A DNA stretch of 42,787 bases from Bacteroidales bacterium (GCA_017615435.1 JAGAAF010000065.1:1-42787), one strand, 5' to 3'; positions 17,313 through 26,197 are shown, counted from the stretch's first letter. Numbers and translations: made by a program. The notes: generated by a model from the sequence alone, not told the origin.

Positions 17313-18068
17313 CTACTTGACGATGGTAACATTGAGCATAGGTGCGAGACCGGTGGGGTTATCGTCGGTCGATGCTGCGTTAGGAAGCCAAGCGACAGAG
17401 CTCCAGTTCTGCTGGATGTCGATACCTACACCGAAGGTGTCTGCGAACGGAGTGTTCGGGAGCATCTCGCGGATGATCTGGATCTCGTAAGCGTTGCCGC
17501 TTCCCATACCGTGAGCGATGCCGGAGCCTTCTCCGAGCTCTGCGCCCCAGAGGTTAGCAGAAGAGGTGTCTGCACCAGGTGCGGTCCACTCCCAACCAGT
17601 TCCGTTGGCTTCGCCCCACCAGTGCCAGAATGAAGGATTCCAGTCGTTCCACTCGCCGGAGGAGAAGATAGCGGTCTCCATCATACAGTCAACGCAAGCG
17701 TCTGCGAACTCATCGCCGTAGCCACCGGTAGCGGTGTTACCGTCGCTGTTGAGGTAGACGTGAACTGCGGGCCAGCCGCGGTCAACGATCTGATCACCGT
17801 CGAACTCGAAGTAGATGTTGAGATAAACAGCGTCTGCATAGGCCTTGAGGACCCTGAGAGCGTTCTTGTCAGCATTCTGGTTCTGAGCGACAGCTACATT
17901 GGCTGCAGGAAGAGCAGCCCAGTCTGCGAACTCGCCGTCGACCTTGATGAGGGAAACGAATTCTTCCTCTTCGGGATCGTCGTCGCCACCCTTGTTGTCC
18001 TTGTTGCAAGCATTGAAGCTTACCATCACAGCTGCGAACATAGCAGCAAAATAAAGGATCTTTTTCAT
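17313..18068 (-). CDS. CBM9-like lipoprotein after SusD
   Basis: 251 aa. Lipobox FNAC (Cys21), acidic linker (DDDPEEEEF), then SLIKVDGEFADWAALPAANV, the same opening as the paralogue at 13789-14523. VYLNIYFEFDGD and HVYLNSDGNTATGGYGDEF follow. The middle is rich in tryptophan (NDWNPSFWHWWGEANGTGWEW), suitable for stacking against sugar rings. Being the first gene after susD it is in the place where SusE-type surface glycan-binding proteins are found. Its leader holds the 15-nt string shared with the gene at 3268. No catalytic motif. Confidence 0.65.
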   Translation of the reverse strand: MKKILYFAAMFAAVMVSFNACNKDNKGGDDDPEEEEFVSLIKVDGEFADWAALPAANVAVAQNQNADKNALRVLKAYADAVYLNIYFEFDGDQIVDRGWPAVHVYLNSDGNTATGGYGDEFADACVDCMMETAIFSSGEWNDWNPSFWHWWGEANGTGWEWTAPGADTSSANLWGAELGEGSGIAHGMGSGNAYEIQIIREMLPNTPFADTFGVGIDIQQNWSSVAWLPNAASTDDNPTGLAPMLNVTIVK

Positions 18069-18085
18069 AATGGTTTTTGAAAAAT

Positions 18086-18100
18086 AATGGTTAATAAAAA
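18086..18100 (-). promoter_or_regulatory. A+T-rich leader, second copy of shared 15-nt string
   Basis: AATGGTTAATAAAAA on the plus strand, identical to 3277-3291. It lies in the 54-nt gap between susD and the CBM9-like gene, the largest gap within this operon apart from its start, so it may mark an mRNA-processing or translation element. Confidence 0.3.
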
Positions 18101-18122
18101 ATGATAATATTAGGTTTTGGTT

Positions 18123-19910
18123 TTATTTGTTGCTTGTGATTCCGCTGGCCGCAGTCTCGGCGTAAGGAATGCAGACAGGGAACTTCCTGTCCAGATCGTC
18201 CACCGAGATGATTTCCCAGTCGTGGACGCCCGCATACTTACGGAAGACGGGTTTGGCATTGCGGTAGAGATCGTAACCGCGGAAGCCTTCGTAGAAGAGC
18301 TCGAGCCTTCTCTCGTCCAGCACGGCGTCGATAAGGTTCGTGTAGCCGCTGTCTGCGAGGTTGGCTGCGGTGTAAAGCGCATCTCCGGTGAGGCCGGCCC
18401 TTGCCCTGACGTAGTTCATATACTTGATGGCATTGGTCGCGTCGTTCTTATGAGCATAAGCCTCTGCGGCGTTCAGGATGGTCTCGCCATAGCGGAAGAA
18501 CACGTTGGATGTGAGGAGTTCCTCGTCGGTGCCGGATTTGCCTGCGAACTTGGTGTTCATATAGGCGGGCATAGTAAGACGGGTTCCCTTCGCATTGTCC
18601 TGAGCGGTGCGCACGAACACACGGGTGCCGCCCTCGATGTCGTCCTGATCCTCGGCGTCGGTCTCATATCCTTCGATGTAATACTTGACGTCTTTGTTCA
18701 CCGTCTTCTTCTTGATGGTGTACATATTGGATCCGGAGGTGGCGGTAAGGGTGCCGTCGCCGTTCTCGACAACGTTGGGGGTATAGACTCCCTCGCTGAC
18801 TTTGCTGGAAGTGATCATCACATCCAGACGATATCTCAGGCTGGCGTCCTGCTTCTCAGGCCAGCTGACCATAAGCTGTCCCTCGATAGGGGCGGCATAG
18901 GCGAAGTATGCCTTGCGGCGACCCTCGTCAGGCCAACGGTAGAGAAGGTCCACGAGCTGCTCGGAGGAGTAGATCTCGCACCAGCCGATACCGCCGACTC
19001 CGTTCGATGAGTAGTACATCGAGCCGAGCTGGGCGTGCTGGGAATACTGATAGTCCGTGAGAGCGCGGTTGATGCACCAGATGGTCTCCTTGGAGGTCGC
19101 GGCGTTTACGAAGTAGTTTTCGAGATCCGGATCAAGTTTGCTTGCGGGATCGTCGCCGAGAAGCTGGTTGGAGATGGTGATGCAGTTGTCCCAATCGCCT
19201 TTGTAGAGATACAGACGGGAAAGGAGAGCGAGAGGAGCCTCTTCGCCCACGAAGCCCTTGTTGCCCCTGCGGGTCTTGCCCTGGAGAAGCTGATAGGCTT
19301 TCTTACAGTCTGCCTCCACCTGGTCGTAAACCTGTCCAACCGTAGCTTTTTCGGTCACGGAGCAGTCTGTGCTCTTGCGAAGAACGACACAAGGCTGATC
19401 GGCGTTGCTGGGACGGCCCTCCACATAGTACGGACGGGCATAGATGTTAGCGAGCGCGAAGTGCACGAATGCGCGGATGAAGTAGTTTTCTCCGAGGAGG
19501 AGGTCTCCTTCTGCGCTGGCGCCTTCCTGGATAGCCTCAATGTTAGAGTTCGCTCCGAAGAGTATCTTATAGGAGACATACCAGAAGTATCCCAGGTTGT
19601 AGAGGGTGTTATCGTCCGTATAGTTCATAATCTCGGTGAACGGGTCCTCGGACGCGCGGCCCTGGGCCACGTTGTCACCTCTGAACTCGGTGAGCTGGAA
19701 ATAGTGCTTTACCCAAGTGTTGTTCGAGTATTCGCTTCCTTCGTAAAGGAGCACGTCCTTGAACATCGAGTACAGACCGTCGGTCGTGTACACGGCTGCA
19801 CCGGGATCGCTCTTGAGCATAGTGCTCGTCATAGTGTCCGAGCGATAGAAATCCATATTACAGGCAGCGGTCATCAATGCTGCTGCGAGGATGTATAATA
19901 CTTTCTTCAT
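18123..19910 (-). CDS. SusD/RagB-family outer-membrane glycan-binding lipoprotein
   Basis: 595 aa from the ATG giving MKKVLYILAAALMTAAC. The frame is open to an ATG five codons upstream that directly abuts the susC stop, but the chosen start gives a standard lipoprotein signal (lipobox TAAC). TPR-like helices carry YEGSEYSNNTWVKHYFQLTEFRGDNVAQG near the N-terminus, LGENYFIRAFVHFALANIYARPY (the conserved SusD helix) in the middle, and FFRYGETILNAAEAYAHKNDATNAIKYMNYVRARAGL towards the C-terminus, ending in the DERRLELFYEGFRGYDLYRN motif. It sits on the cell surface as the lid of the SusC channel. Confidence 0.93.
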   Translation of the reverse strand: MKKVLYILAAALMTAACNMDFYRSDTMTSTMLKSDPGAAVYTTDGLYSMFKDVLLYEGSEYSNNTWVKHYFQLTEFRGDNVAQGRASEDPFTEIMNYTDDNTLYNLGYFWYVSYKILFGANSNIEAIQEGASAEGDLLLGENYFIRAFVHFALANIYARPYYVEGRPSNADQPCVVLRKSTDCSVTEKATVGQVYDQVEADCKKAYQLLQGKTRRGNKGFVGEEAPLALLSRLYLYKGDWDNCITISNQLLGDDPASKLDPDLENYFVNAATSKETIWCINRALTDYQYSQHAQLGSMYYSSNGVGGIGWCEIYSSEQLVDLLYRWPDEGRRKAYFAYAAPIEGQLMVSWPEKQDASLRYRLDVMITSSKVSEGVYTPNVVENGDGTLTATSGSNMYTIKKKTVNKDVKYYIEGYETDAEDQDDIEGGTRVFVRTAQDNAKGTRLTMPAYMNTKFAGKSGTDEELLTSNVFFRYGETILNAAEAYAHKNDATNAIKYMNYVRARAGLTGDALYTAANLADSGYTNLIDAVLDERRLELFYEGFRGYDLYRNAKPVFRKYAGVHDWEIISVDDLDRKFPVCIPYAETAASGITSNK

Positions 19911-19925
19911 AATACGACCGGGCAT

Positions 19926-22901
19926 TTAGAATTTGATGTCGATACCTGCAACCACGGAGAACGGGACAGGGTAGTTCATTGAATAAGTACCGGCCAGCTG
20001 CCAGGTGCTGCCTTCGAGCTGGACCTCAGGATCCATACCCGAGAACTTGGTGAGGGTGAAGATGTTGTCTGCAGAGACATAGACCTTCGCAGCCTTCATA
20101 TTGATCTTCTCGATCAGGTTCTTGGGGAGGTTGTATCCGAGAGTGACGTTCCTCAGACGGAAGAAGCTGCCGTCCTCGAGGAAGCGGGAAGAGATCTTTC
20201 CGCCGCTGCCGCCGAGGTCGATTTTCGGATGGGTTGCGATGTCGCCTGCTTTCTCCCAGCGGGACCAGCCGAGTCCGTTGTCGATGCTCATAAGGTTGTG
20301 AGTGGCGTCGCTACCGTCGTTGTCCATAGACACGCGGGTGCTGTTGAAGATCTTGTTGCCGTAGATGAAGCTACCGGTCGCGCTGAAGACGAAGCCCTTC
20401 CAGGTGAGGGAGGTGTTCAGACCGCCGCTGAGCTTAGGAGAAGCGGAACCGCAGGTCTGCATAGTGGCGTCTGCGTAGACGTTGGTAGTGGTGATGGTGC
20501 CGTCTGCGCCGACAACCTCCCAGAGGGGATCACCGTTTGCGGGATCGACTCCGGCCCATTTCTTCATATACCAGGTATACAGATCCTGGCCTTCCTTGAC
20601 CTGCTGCGCTTCGCCGGAAGACACCTTCTGGAGGAAGTCTCCGTTCGGGAGGTAAACGACCCTGTTCTGGTTCATACCCACATTGAAGCCGGCATTCCAG
20701 TTGAGGTCCTTGGTCTTGATGATGGGAGCGTCGAGCACGAACTCCACACCCATATTGCTGATGGTACCCACGTTCTGAGTGTAGGCGGTGAAGCCAGTAC
20801 TCGGGGACACGGGAACATCGAGCAGAAGGTTGGTGTTGATGGTGCGGTAGAGATCGATGCCGATGTTGATGTCATTCTTGAGAGTGGTCTCGATACCGAG
20901 GCTGCTCATATAAGCTTCCTCCCAGCCGAGGTTGGGGTTGGACTGACGGACCATCACGGCCGCGACATTGCCGCCGTAGGTCTTGGAGAGTTCGTAGGTG
21001 TCCTGATAGAGGAACTCCTCGATGTTGTTGTTACCGGTTTTACCGTAACCTGCGCGGAGCTTGAGGAACTTGAGGGCGTCCACATCGCTCATAAAGTCTT
21101 CCTGAGAGATGATCCAGGCGCCGGAAATTCCGGGGAAGTAACCGCCGCGGGCAGCGGGGGCGAAACGGGAAGTTTCATCGTAACGCACGGAAGCGGTGAC
21201 GACGTACTTTCCGAGATATGCCCATTGGGCCTGTGCAAGCCAAGCCCAGGAACGGGTCTGGTATCCATAGCCGGTGTTGTCCACGATGCTCGAGCAGGCG
21301 CTGATTGCAGCCTGGCCTGCGGGCATACCGGTTCCGGTGACGGTGTTGACCCTAGTCTGTCCTTCGCCGTACTCGAGGCCGACGATGGCGCTGATGTTAT
21401 GATCACCGTACTGCTTGATGAACTTCAGGAGGTTGGTGGTTCCCCATCCGGACCAGGCTGAATTGGAATTGTAGAGCCTGCCGTTGCCCCAGCTGGGAAC
21501 ATTGGTGCGGGGATCATAGTACTCCTCCCAGAAACTGTTCGAAGAATCGTACCTGTTGGTGGTGGTGAAGATAAGCCAGTCGGTGATGTTCCAGGTGAGC
21601 TGGAGGTCTGCGGTGATGCTCTCGCCGCGGCCGATGGCGTAGTTGTAAAGCTCGTTGTGGAAGATGTTGTACCTGTTTCCGGAGTACCAGTTCTTTCCGT
21701 TGTCGGAACGTGTTCCGGAATCCACATACAGCGGCTCGCCCGTATTCACGTCATAAGCGTTGTCGAAAGGCAGCATATAATATGCGCTCTCGAGGGTGAC
21801 GTAGGAAGATGTGCCCTGCTCCTTGGTGCGGTTGTACGCGGTGCGGAATGCGAGGGTGATCTTGTCCGTGATAGGCGTGCTGAGGTTGATTCGCGCGGAA
21901 CCTCTGTTGAAGTTAGTGTTGATGAGGGATCCCTGCTCATCGTAGTAGTCCATACTTACGAAGTATGAGGTCTTGCCGGACTTGCCGGACACCGATGCGT
22001 AGTAATCCTGCACGATACCGGTGCGGAACGACTCGTTCATCCAGTCGAAGCTCTGTTTCTTGAGTTCCTTCGGATAAAGGGCGTTGAGAACGGTAGCGGA
22101 ATAAGCTTTCTTCAGAACTGAGTAGAACTCCTCGGAATTCATAGGACGGAAGCGGCCCGAAAGGGCTTTCTTCACACCTGCGCTGGCCTTGAAGTTCACT
22201 TCGGTGACGTCCTTCGCGGTCTTGGTCGTGACGACGATAACGCCGCCTGCTGCGGAAGCTCCGTAGAGAGCGGTGGCCGATGCATCCTTAAGGATGGTGA
22301 TGGTCTCCACATCGTTCGGGTTGAAGCTGCCGCCTGCGACACCGTCCACGACATACAGCGGGTCTGCGCCTGCCGTGATGGAACCGGTACCGCGGATACG
22401 GATCTGGGCGCCTTCGCCAGGCTGGCCGGATGCGTTCAGAACGAGAACACCGGCTGCCTTACCCTGAAGCATATTACCCACATCCGGGGTGGTGATGTTG
22501 GTGAGCTCTTCTCCGCTCATCGTGACGACTGAACTGGAGAGTTCGTTCTTCTTCTGGGTCGTGTAACCGAGGACGACCACTTCTTCGAGAAGCTGTGCGT
22601 CTTCGCTCATCACTACGTCGATGACAGAGCGTCCCTGGACTTTCTCAACCACGTCTTTGTAGCTGAGGCAGCTGAACGTGAGAGTAGCGTCCGAAGGAAC
22701 CTGGATTAAGTACTTTCCGTCGAGGTCCGTGATTGTTCCGCCGCCGGCTGAGCTGGCGACTGCGACTCCCATAAGAGGAGAGCCGTCCGCCGCATCCACG
22801 ACAGTACCCTTGACAGTTATCGTCTGGGCGTTGGCCGTGATGGCGGTCAGAAAGATAAACAACGAAACCGAGGCGGCCTTGAGAACAGTTTTAAGTGTCA
22901 T
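19926..22901 (-). CDS. SusC/RagA-family TonB-linked outer-membrane transporter
   Basis: 991 aa. Signal peptide to about residue 25 (ITANAQ). Residues 27-110 form the CarboxypepD_reg-like domain (VKGTVVDAADGSPLMGVAV...DLDGKYLI). The TonB-dependent plug follows, with LEEVVVLGYTTQKK, LQGKAAGVLVLN, IRIRGTGSI and DPLYVVDGV, then the 22-strand barrel ending in the VVAGIDIKF C-terminal strand. It imports oligosaccharides bound by its SusD partner, energised by TonB-ExbBD. It is the first gene of the twelve-gene operon and is preceded by its own -7 box. Immediately upstream is the sugar-phosphate gene gatZ-like on the same strand. Confidence 0.95.
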   Translation of the reverse strand: MTLKTVLKAASVSLFIFLTAITANAQTITVKGTVVDAADGSPLMGVAVASSAGGGTITDLDGKYLIQVPSDATLTFSCLSYKDVVEKVQGRSVIDVVMSEDAQLLEEVVVLGYTTQKKNELSSSVVTMSGEELTNITTPDVGNMLQGKAAGVLVLNASGQPGEGAQIRIRGTGSITAGADPLYVVDGVAGGSFNPNDVETITILKDASATALYGASAAGGVIVVTTKTAKDVTEVNFKASAGVKKALSGRFRPMNSEEFYSVLKKAYSATVLNALYPKELKKQSFDWMNESFRTGIVQDYYASVSGKSGKTSYFVSMDYYDEQGSLINTNFNRGSARINLSTPITDKITLAFRTAYNRTKEQGTSSYVTLESAYYMLPFDNAYDVNTGEPLYVDSGTRSDNGKNWYSGNRYNIFHNELYNYAIGRGESITADLQLTWNITDWLIFTTTNRYDSSNSFWEEYYDPRTNVPSWGNGRLYNSNSAWSGWGTTNLLKFIKQYGDHNISAIVGLEYGEGQTRVNTVTGTGMPAGQAAISACSSIVDNTGYGYQTRSWAWLAQAQWAYLGKYVVTASVRYDETSRFAPAARGGYFPGISGAWIISQEDFMSDVDALKFLKLRAGYGKTGNNNIEEFLYQDTYELSKTYGGNVAAVMVRQSNPNLGWEEAYMSSLGIETTLKNDINIGIDLYRTINTNLLLDVPVSPSTGFTAYTQNVGTISNMGVEFVLDAPIIKTKDLNWNAGFNVGMNQNRVVYLPNGDFLQKVSSGEAQQVKEGQDLYTWYMKKWAGVDPANGDPLWEVVGADGTITTTNVYADATMQTCGSASPKLSGGLNTSLTWKGFVFSATGSFIYGNKIFNSTRVSMDNDGSDATHNLMSIDNGLGWSRWEKAGDIATHPKIDLGGSGGKISSRFLEDGSFFRLRNVTLGYNLPKNLIEKINMKAAKVYVSADNIFTLTKFSGMDPEVQLEGSTWQLAGTYSMNYPVPFSVVAGIDIKF

Positions 22902-22921
22902 AAGCCTTTGGTGTTAGTTGC

Positions 22922-22929
22922 CAAATATA
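22922..22929 (-). promoter_or_regulatory. Candidate -7 box upstream of susC
   Basis: Minus strand TATATTTG, a full match to TAnnTTTG, 20 nt before the susC start codon, in a 53-nt A+T-rich gap. A canonical TTTG -33 box is not evident at 19-21 nt. It probably lets the SUS operon be transcribed separately from the agaS-gatZ genes upstream. Confidence 0.5.
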
Positions 22930-22954
22930 ATAATAATAATCGATAATTGCGTTA

Positions 22955-24181
22955 TTAAAGCAGGTCGTTCAGCCCGATCAGGTTGAATGCGCGGAAATAT
23001 TTGTCCATATCGCGCTCGATTCTCCCAAGAACGACCGTTTCGGGAGCCATACCGAGGCGCTCGAGGTTCGCATAAAGGAAACCGCGCGCCGCCAGCGAAC
23101 GGGGCTGCTGCCAGATGTAGCGGCAGCAGGTGGCCACGATCCAGTCCTGGCGCTCGGGAGTGAGCTCGTGAAGGTCTTTGCCCTTTTCGTCTTCGTGCAG
23201 CCACTTCTCCCAGCGGTGGGAATCGTGAACTTCCTCAAGCAGGGTGTCCCTCATATGGGAGAGTACTCCTACCTTGCCTTCTGCGTGGAATTTCTTCTCC
23301 ACCTCCTCGAGCTCGCAGAGTGCGCGGAACTCGCTGATAGTGAATTCGGGACCCACGTTTGCGGCGCCCATTCCGCAGAGGGGATAATCCTGAGGGTTGG
23401 AGACGTCGTCGGTATAATGCCCCTTGATGTAGCTGCCCAGAGGACGTACCTTCGCGGTGAGGGTCTTTGCGACTTCGGTGTCGAAGAGGGTGGTGTCCAG
23501 GTCCGTTCCGACCTTGCCCACTATGAAGCAGGGCCACACATCCTCAAGTCCTACAGCCTTGAGGCCCTTCTTGAGGTCGTCGATGAAGGTGTCGAAGGTG
23601 GTTTCGTCGGCAAGTCCGCCGTGCACTTCCTCCGTACCGACTTCGTAGGAGATAGGGGCTATGCCGTGGGCCTTGCGGAACGCTTCCGTGTGCGCGATGA
23701 GCTCGACCGTGCGGGCTGCCACCACGTGGATGTCGATAATTTCTCCCTTCGGGACGTTGATGTCCACGGTCGGGTCCACGTGGATGAGGTCATAGCCTGC
23801 GAGAACCGCTGCCTCGAACGACTTCTTCACGCCGTTCATCGCGTCTTCGGTGGACCATTTCTCAGTGCGCTGCTTGTCCTTGAGCCAAGGACCGCCGTGG
23901 TCTATCGCCACGATGCACGGACCGGTGAAGTTCACCCTCTCGCACTCGAAGCGGACTGTGCGGACGAAGTCTTCCTGAGTCATCCCGGTGTAACCTCCGT
24001 CGCAGTCGATCTGGTTGAGGGTCGCCGCGAAGTAAATCGGGGCGTTGTTGCGTTTCGCGGCCTGGATGGAGGCGCGTATAACGGTGGGAGAGTTCGGGCA
24101 GGCCGCGAAGATGGTGCGGGGAATGCCTGTCTCCTTATGAAGCTCGTCTATCCTGTGGAGGAGCTGTTCGGTCTTTCTCAT
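22955..24181 (-). CDS. GatZ/KbaZ-like tagatose-bisphosphate aldolase family protein
   Basis: 408 aa, cytoplasmic (no signal). FAACPNSPTVIRASIQAAKRN at the start, FAATLNQIDCDGGYTGMT, IVAIDHGGPW, LIHVDPTVD, ISYEVGTEEVHGG and IKGHYTDDVSNPQDYP are recognisable blocks of the GatZ/KbaZ family. In enterobacteria this subunit stabilises the class II tagatose-1,6-bisphosphate aldolase GatY/KbaY. No GatY/KbaY gene is in the window. The conserved Asp/His residues fit a metal-dependent TIM barrel, so independent activity is possible. It sits 3 nt after agaS, which supports a place in galactosamine/tagatose-phosphate catabolism. Confidence 0.82.
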   Translation of the reverse strand: MRKTEQLLHRIDELHKETGIPRTIFAACPNSPTVIRASIQAAKRNNAPIYFAATLNQIDCDGGYTGMTQEDFVRTVRFECERVNFTGPCIVAIDHGGPWLKDKQRTEKWSTEDAMNGVKKSFEAAVLAGYDLIHVDPTVDINVPKGEIIDIHVVAARTVELIAHTEAFRKAHGIAPISYEVGTEEVHGGLADETTFDTFIDDLKKGLKAVGLEDVWPCFIVGKVGTDLDTTLFDTEVAKTLTAKVRPLGSYIKGHYTDDVSNPQDYPLCGMGAANVGPEFTISEFRALCELEEVEKKFHAEGKVGVLSHMRDTLLEEVHDSHRWEKWLHEDEKGKDLHELTPERQDWIVATCCRYIWQQPRSLAARGFLYANLERLGMAPETVVLGRIERDMDKYFRAFNLIGLNDLL

Positions 24182-24184
24182 ATA

Positions 24185-25297
24185 TTATATATAAAGTGTT
24201 ACGCCTTCGACTACTCGCGAAATGTTTCCGGAAACTGAAGGGGTGTCCGGGCAGAGGCCCATCGCCATAGACTTGAAGCAGCCCAGCATCTGGGCGACGA
24301 AGATATTGCCCACGCTCGAGTAGCGTGCGGGCATCTTTTCGCAGATTCCAAGTTCCACCAGCAGGTCCATACCCTTGAGGCCGCAGTCTTTCTGGCAGAC
24401 GGCCACGGTCGCGGTAACCTTGTTGTGCTCGGCGATCTGGCCGATGAGGTCCATTTCGTAGCGGCGGACCTTCGGATCCGGGGAGATGAAGTAAACCAGC
24501 AGGCAGTCTTCGTGGACCACGGCTTTGGGTCCGTGGCGGAAGCCGAGGAACGAATCGAACGCGCACATAATGGCGCCGTCCGTGAGTTCCTGCAGCTTCA
24601 GGCGCGACTCCTCGGCCACACCCTTGAGGGCGCCCGATCCGAGGAACACGGCGCGGTTGAAGGGCAGCTGCGCTATCTCGTTCAGCTTGTCCTCATACTT
24701 GTCCATAGCCTTTTCCACTGCGTCCGCGAGCGCTTCGATGTGCGGCCTGTCGGCTTCGATGGAGTCGATATTGGCTATCATCGCGCACACGAGGAACATA
24801 GTGCTGTACGAACTTGTCATAGCGAGCGAGAGGTCGTTGGTCGCTTCGGGAAGAAGGAGGCAGAGTATGTTGCCGCCCTTCATCTTCGCGAGTTCGCCCT
24901 GGGCGTTGCAGGTGATGAAGATGTGCGCCACGCTGCCGGCGGTCTGCTCCACGGCCCTGATGGCGCCCACGCTCTCGGGGCTGTTACCGCTGCGGGCGAA
25001 GGAGATCAGAAGGACCTTGCTGTCCGCGCCGAAGTAGAGCTCGGGGGCTGTGATGATGTCGGTAGTGGCGATTGAGGCCGCTCCCTTAAGGATGGTGTCG
25101 CGAAGCGCGCACTCGAGGGCATCGCCGATATAAGCGGATGTGCCGGCTCCCGTGAGCACTACGGAATATCCTTTCTGGATGTAAGAATGAATGAATGACG
25201 AGATTTCGTCTTTGCGCTTGCAGACGGTCTCGAAGGCTTCCTTCCAGACTTTCGGCTGCTGCTTGATTTCCTTGTAGGTATGGTAATTCAGTGTCAT
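24185..25297 (-). CDS. agaS: AgaS-like SIS-domain sugar isomerase/deaminase
   Basis: 370 aa from the chosen ATG. The frame stays open upstream, but that part lies on the promoter, and MTLNYHTYKEIKQQPKVW matches the normal AgaS N-terminus. Two SIS domains: VVLTGAGTSAYIGDALE (about 47-63) with LLISFARSGNSPESVGAI, and a second with VFLGSGALKGVAEESRLKLQELTDGAI and FRHGPKAVVHEDCLLVYF. AgaS proteins convert galactosamine-6-phosphate to tagatose-6-phosphate with release of ammonia. It would act on GalN-6-P derived from GalNAc released by the GH109 enzyme. It lies downstream of a promoter with operator-like repeats. Confidence 0.85.
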   Translation of the reverse strand: MTLNYHTYKEIKQQPKVWKEAFETVCKRKDEISSFIHSYIQKGYSVVLTGAGTSAYIGDALECALRDTILKGAASIATTDIITAPELYFGADSKVLLISFARSGNSPESVGAIRAVEQTAGSVAHIFITCNAQGELAKMKGGNILCLLLPEATNDLSLAMTSSYSTMFLVCAMIANIDSIEADRPHIEALADAVEKAMDKYEDKLNEIAQLPFNRAVFLGSGALKGVAEESRLKLQELTDGAIMCAFDSFLGFRHGPKAVVHEDCLLVYFISPDPKVRRYEMDLIGQIAEHNKVTATVAVCQKDCGLKGMDLLVELGICEKMPARYSSVGNIFVAQMLGCFKSMAMGLCPDTPSVSGNISRVVEGVTLYI

Positions 25298-25321
25298 CAA
25301 GTAGTTGAAAAATAGTTTGCG

Positions 25322-25329
25322 CAAAGCTA
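25322..25329 (-). promoter_or_regulatory. Candidate -7 box of agaS
   Basis: Minus strand TAGCTTTG fits TAnnTTTG, 24 nt before the agaS start codon. The operator-like repeat at 25344-25362 lies in the -7 to -33 spacing, a position where a bound repressor would block transcription. Confidence 0.5.
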
Positions 25330-25343
25330 CTAAAATATGATGT

Positions 25344-25362
25344 CTTTCCTTTCGATTTTGTT
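25344..25362. promoter_or_regulatory. Operator-like TTTC repeat at agaS promoter (proximal)
   Basis: CTTTCCTTTCGATTTTGTT on the plus strand: repeated TTTC spaced by a few bases, similar to the TTTC-repeat sites bound by AgaR/DeoR-family repressors. It lies between the -7 box and the -33 region of the agaS promoter. Confidence 0.4.
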
Positions 25363-25381
25363 GCGATTGCGCAAACAAAAC

Positions 25382-25400
25382 GTTTCACTTGGTTTCGGTT
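25382..25400. promoter_or_regulatory. Operator-like site at agaS promoter (distal)
   Basis: GTTTCACTTGGTTTCGGTT on the plus strand. It matches the site at 26244-26262 (minus strand GTTTCGTTTGGTTTCGATT) at 16 of 19 positions. The DeoR-type gene ends only a few bases upstream at 25406. Finding nearly the same sequence at both promoters of this region argues for a common regulator. Confidence 0.55.
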
Positions 25401-25405
25401 ATGCG

Positions 25406-26197
25406 TTACACCGCCACCGTTTCAACATTTATCTTCATAGCCCTCAGCTGGTTCTTGATGTTTAGCGGGAGGCGGGAATCGGTGATCACAGTGTGGATCT
25501 TCTCCGGCATAGCTATGAATGCAAGGGCTCTTTTGTTGAATTTGGTGGAGTCGAACACCGCATAGACTTCGCGGGCACGCGAAATCATCACCTGGTTGGT
25601 GCTGGCCTCTTCGATGCTCGGGGTGGACAGACCGGCGTCCACGGAGATGCTGTCCACTCCAAGGAACAGTTTGTCGCAGTAGAAGAGCTTAAGGTTGGAT
25701 TCAGTCAGCGCTCCAACCGTGCTGAGCGATGTTTCGCGCACGTTCCCTCCGAGGAGTATCACCTTGAAGCGCTTGTACTTGATGGCCTCGAGCATAGCGT
25801 TCACGGAATTGGTGATGATTGTAAGGTCGGTGAAGGAGTCCAGATTCTTGACTATCTCCAGCGCGGTGGTTCCGGAATCGACCATAATGGTGTCTCCGTT
25901 GCGGATGTGGGCGGCGGCGGCGCGGCCGATCGCCTTCTTCTCCTTGACGTTGACCATCTGCTTGTATTTGAAATTCCTCTCTTCCGGATCTGCCTCGGCG
26001 TTGCTGGCGACCATAATGGCGCCGCCGTGGACCCTCAGAAGGAGTTTTCTTTCCTGAAGGATGCGGAGGTCCTTGCGTATGGTCACTTCGGACACCTCGA
26101 ACATTTCGCTGAGCTGGGTTACGTTGACAGTGCTGTCTTCTCTGAGTTTCTGAAGGATGGCCGAACGGCGTCCTTGCGCGGAATCGTATATATCCAT
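25406..26197 (-). CDS. DeoR/GlpR-family transcriptional repressor (AgaR-like)
   Basis: 263 aa from the ATG giving MDIYDSAQGRRSAILQKL, the usual start of the family; the frame is open to an earlier ATG which would place it inside the promoter. Residues about 10-65 are the DeoR helix-turn-helix: VNVTQLSEMFEVSEVTIRKDLRILQERKLLLRVHGGA. The C-terminal DeoRC sensor has DTIMVDSGTTALEIVKNL, ITNSVNAML, VILLGGNVRE and DKLFLGVDSIS, the pocket that binds sugar phosphates. Position between agaS and the kinase suggests it senses GalN-6-P, tagatose-6-P or a related phosphate and controls both directions, including itself. Confidence 0.85.
   Translation of the reverse strand: MDIYDSAQGRRSAILQKLREDSTVNVTQLSEMFEVSEVTIRKDLRILQERKLLLRVHGGAIMVASNAEADPEERNFKYKQMVNVKEKKAIGRAAAAHIRNGDTIMVDSGTTALEIVKNLDSFTDLTIITNSVNAMLEAIKYKRFKVILLGGNVRETSLSTVGALTESNLKLFYCDKLFLGVDSISVDAGLSTPSIEEASTNQVMISRAREVYAVFDSTKFNKRALAFIAMPEKIHTVITDSRLPLNIKNQLRAMKINVETVAV

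Noticed and set aside
20229..21461. Plus-strand frame of 410 codons inside susC
   Set aside because: Antisense to a full-length SusC; Val/Gly/Glu/Asp-rich with no domain.
22902..22954. Riboswitch or structured leader before susC
   Set aside because: Only 53 nt of A+T-rich sequence with a -7 box; no room for a conserved riboswitch fold.
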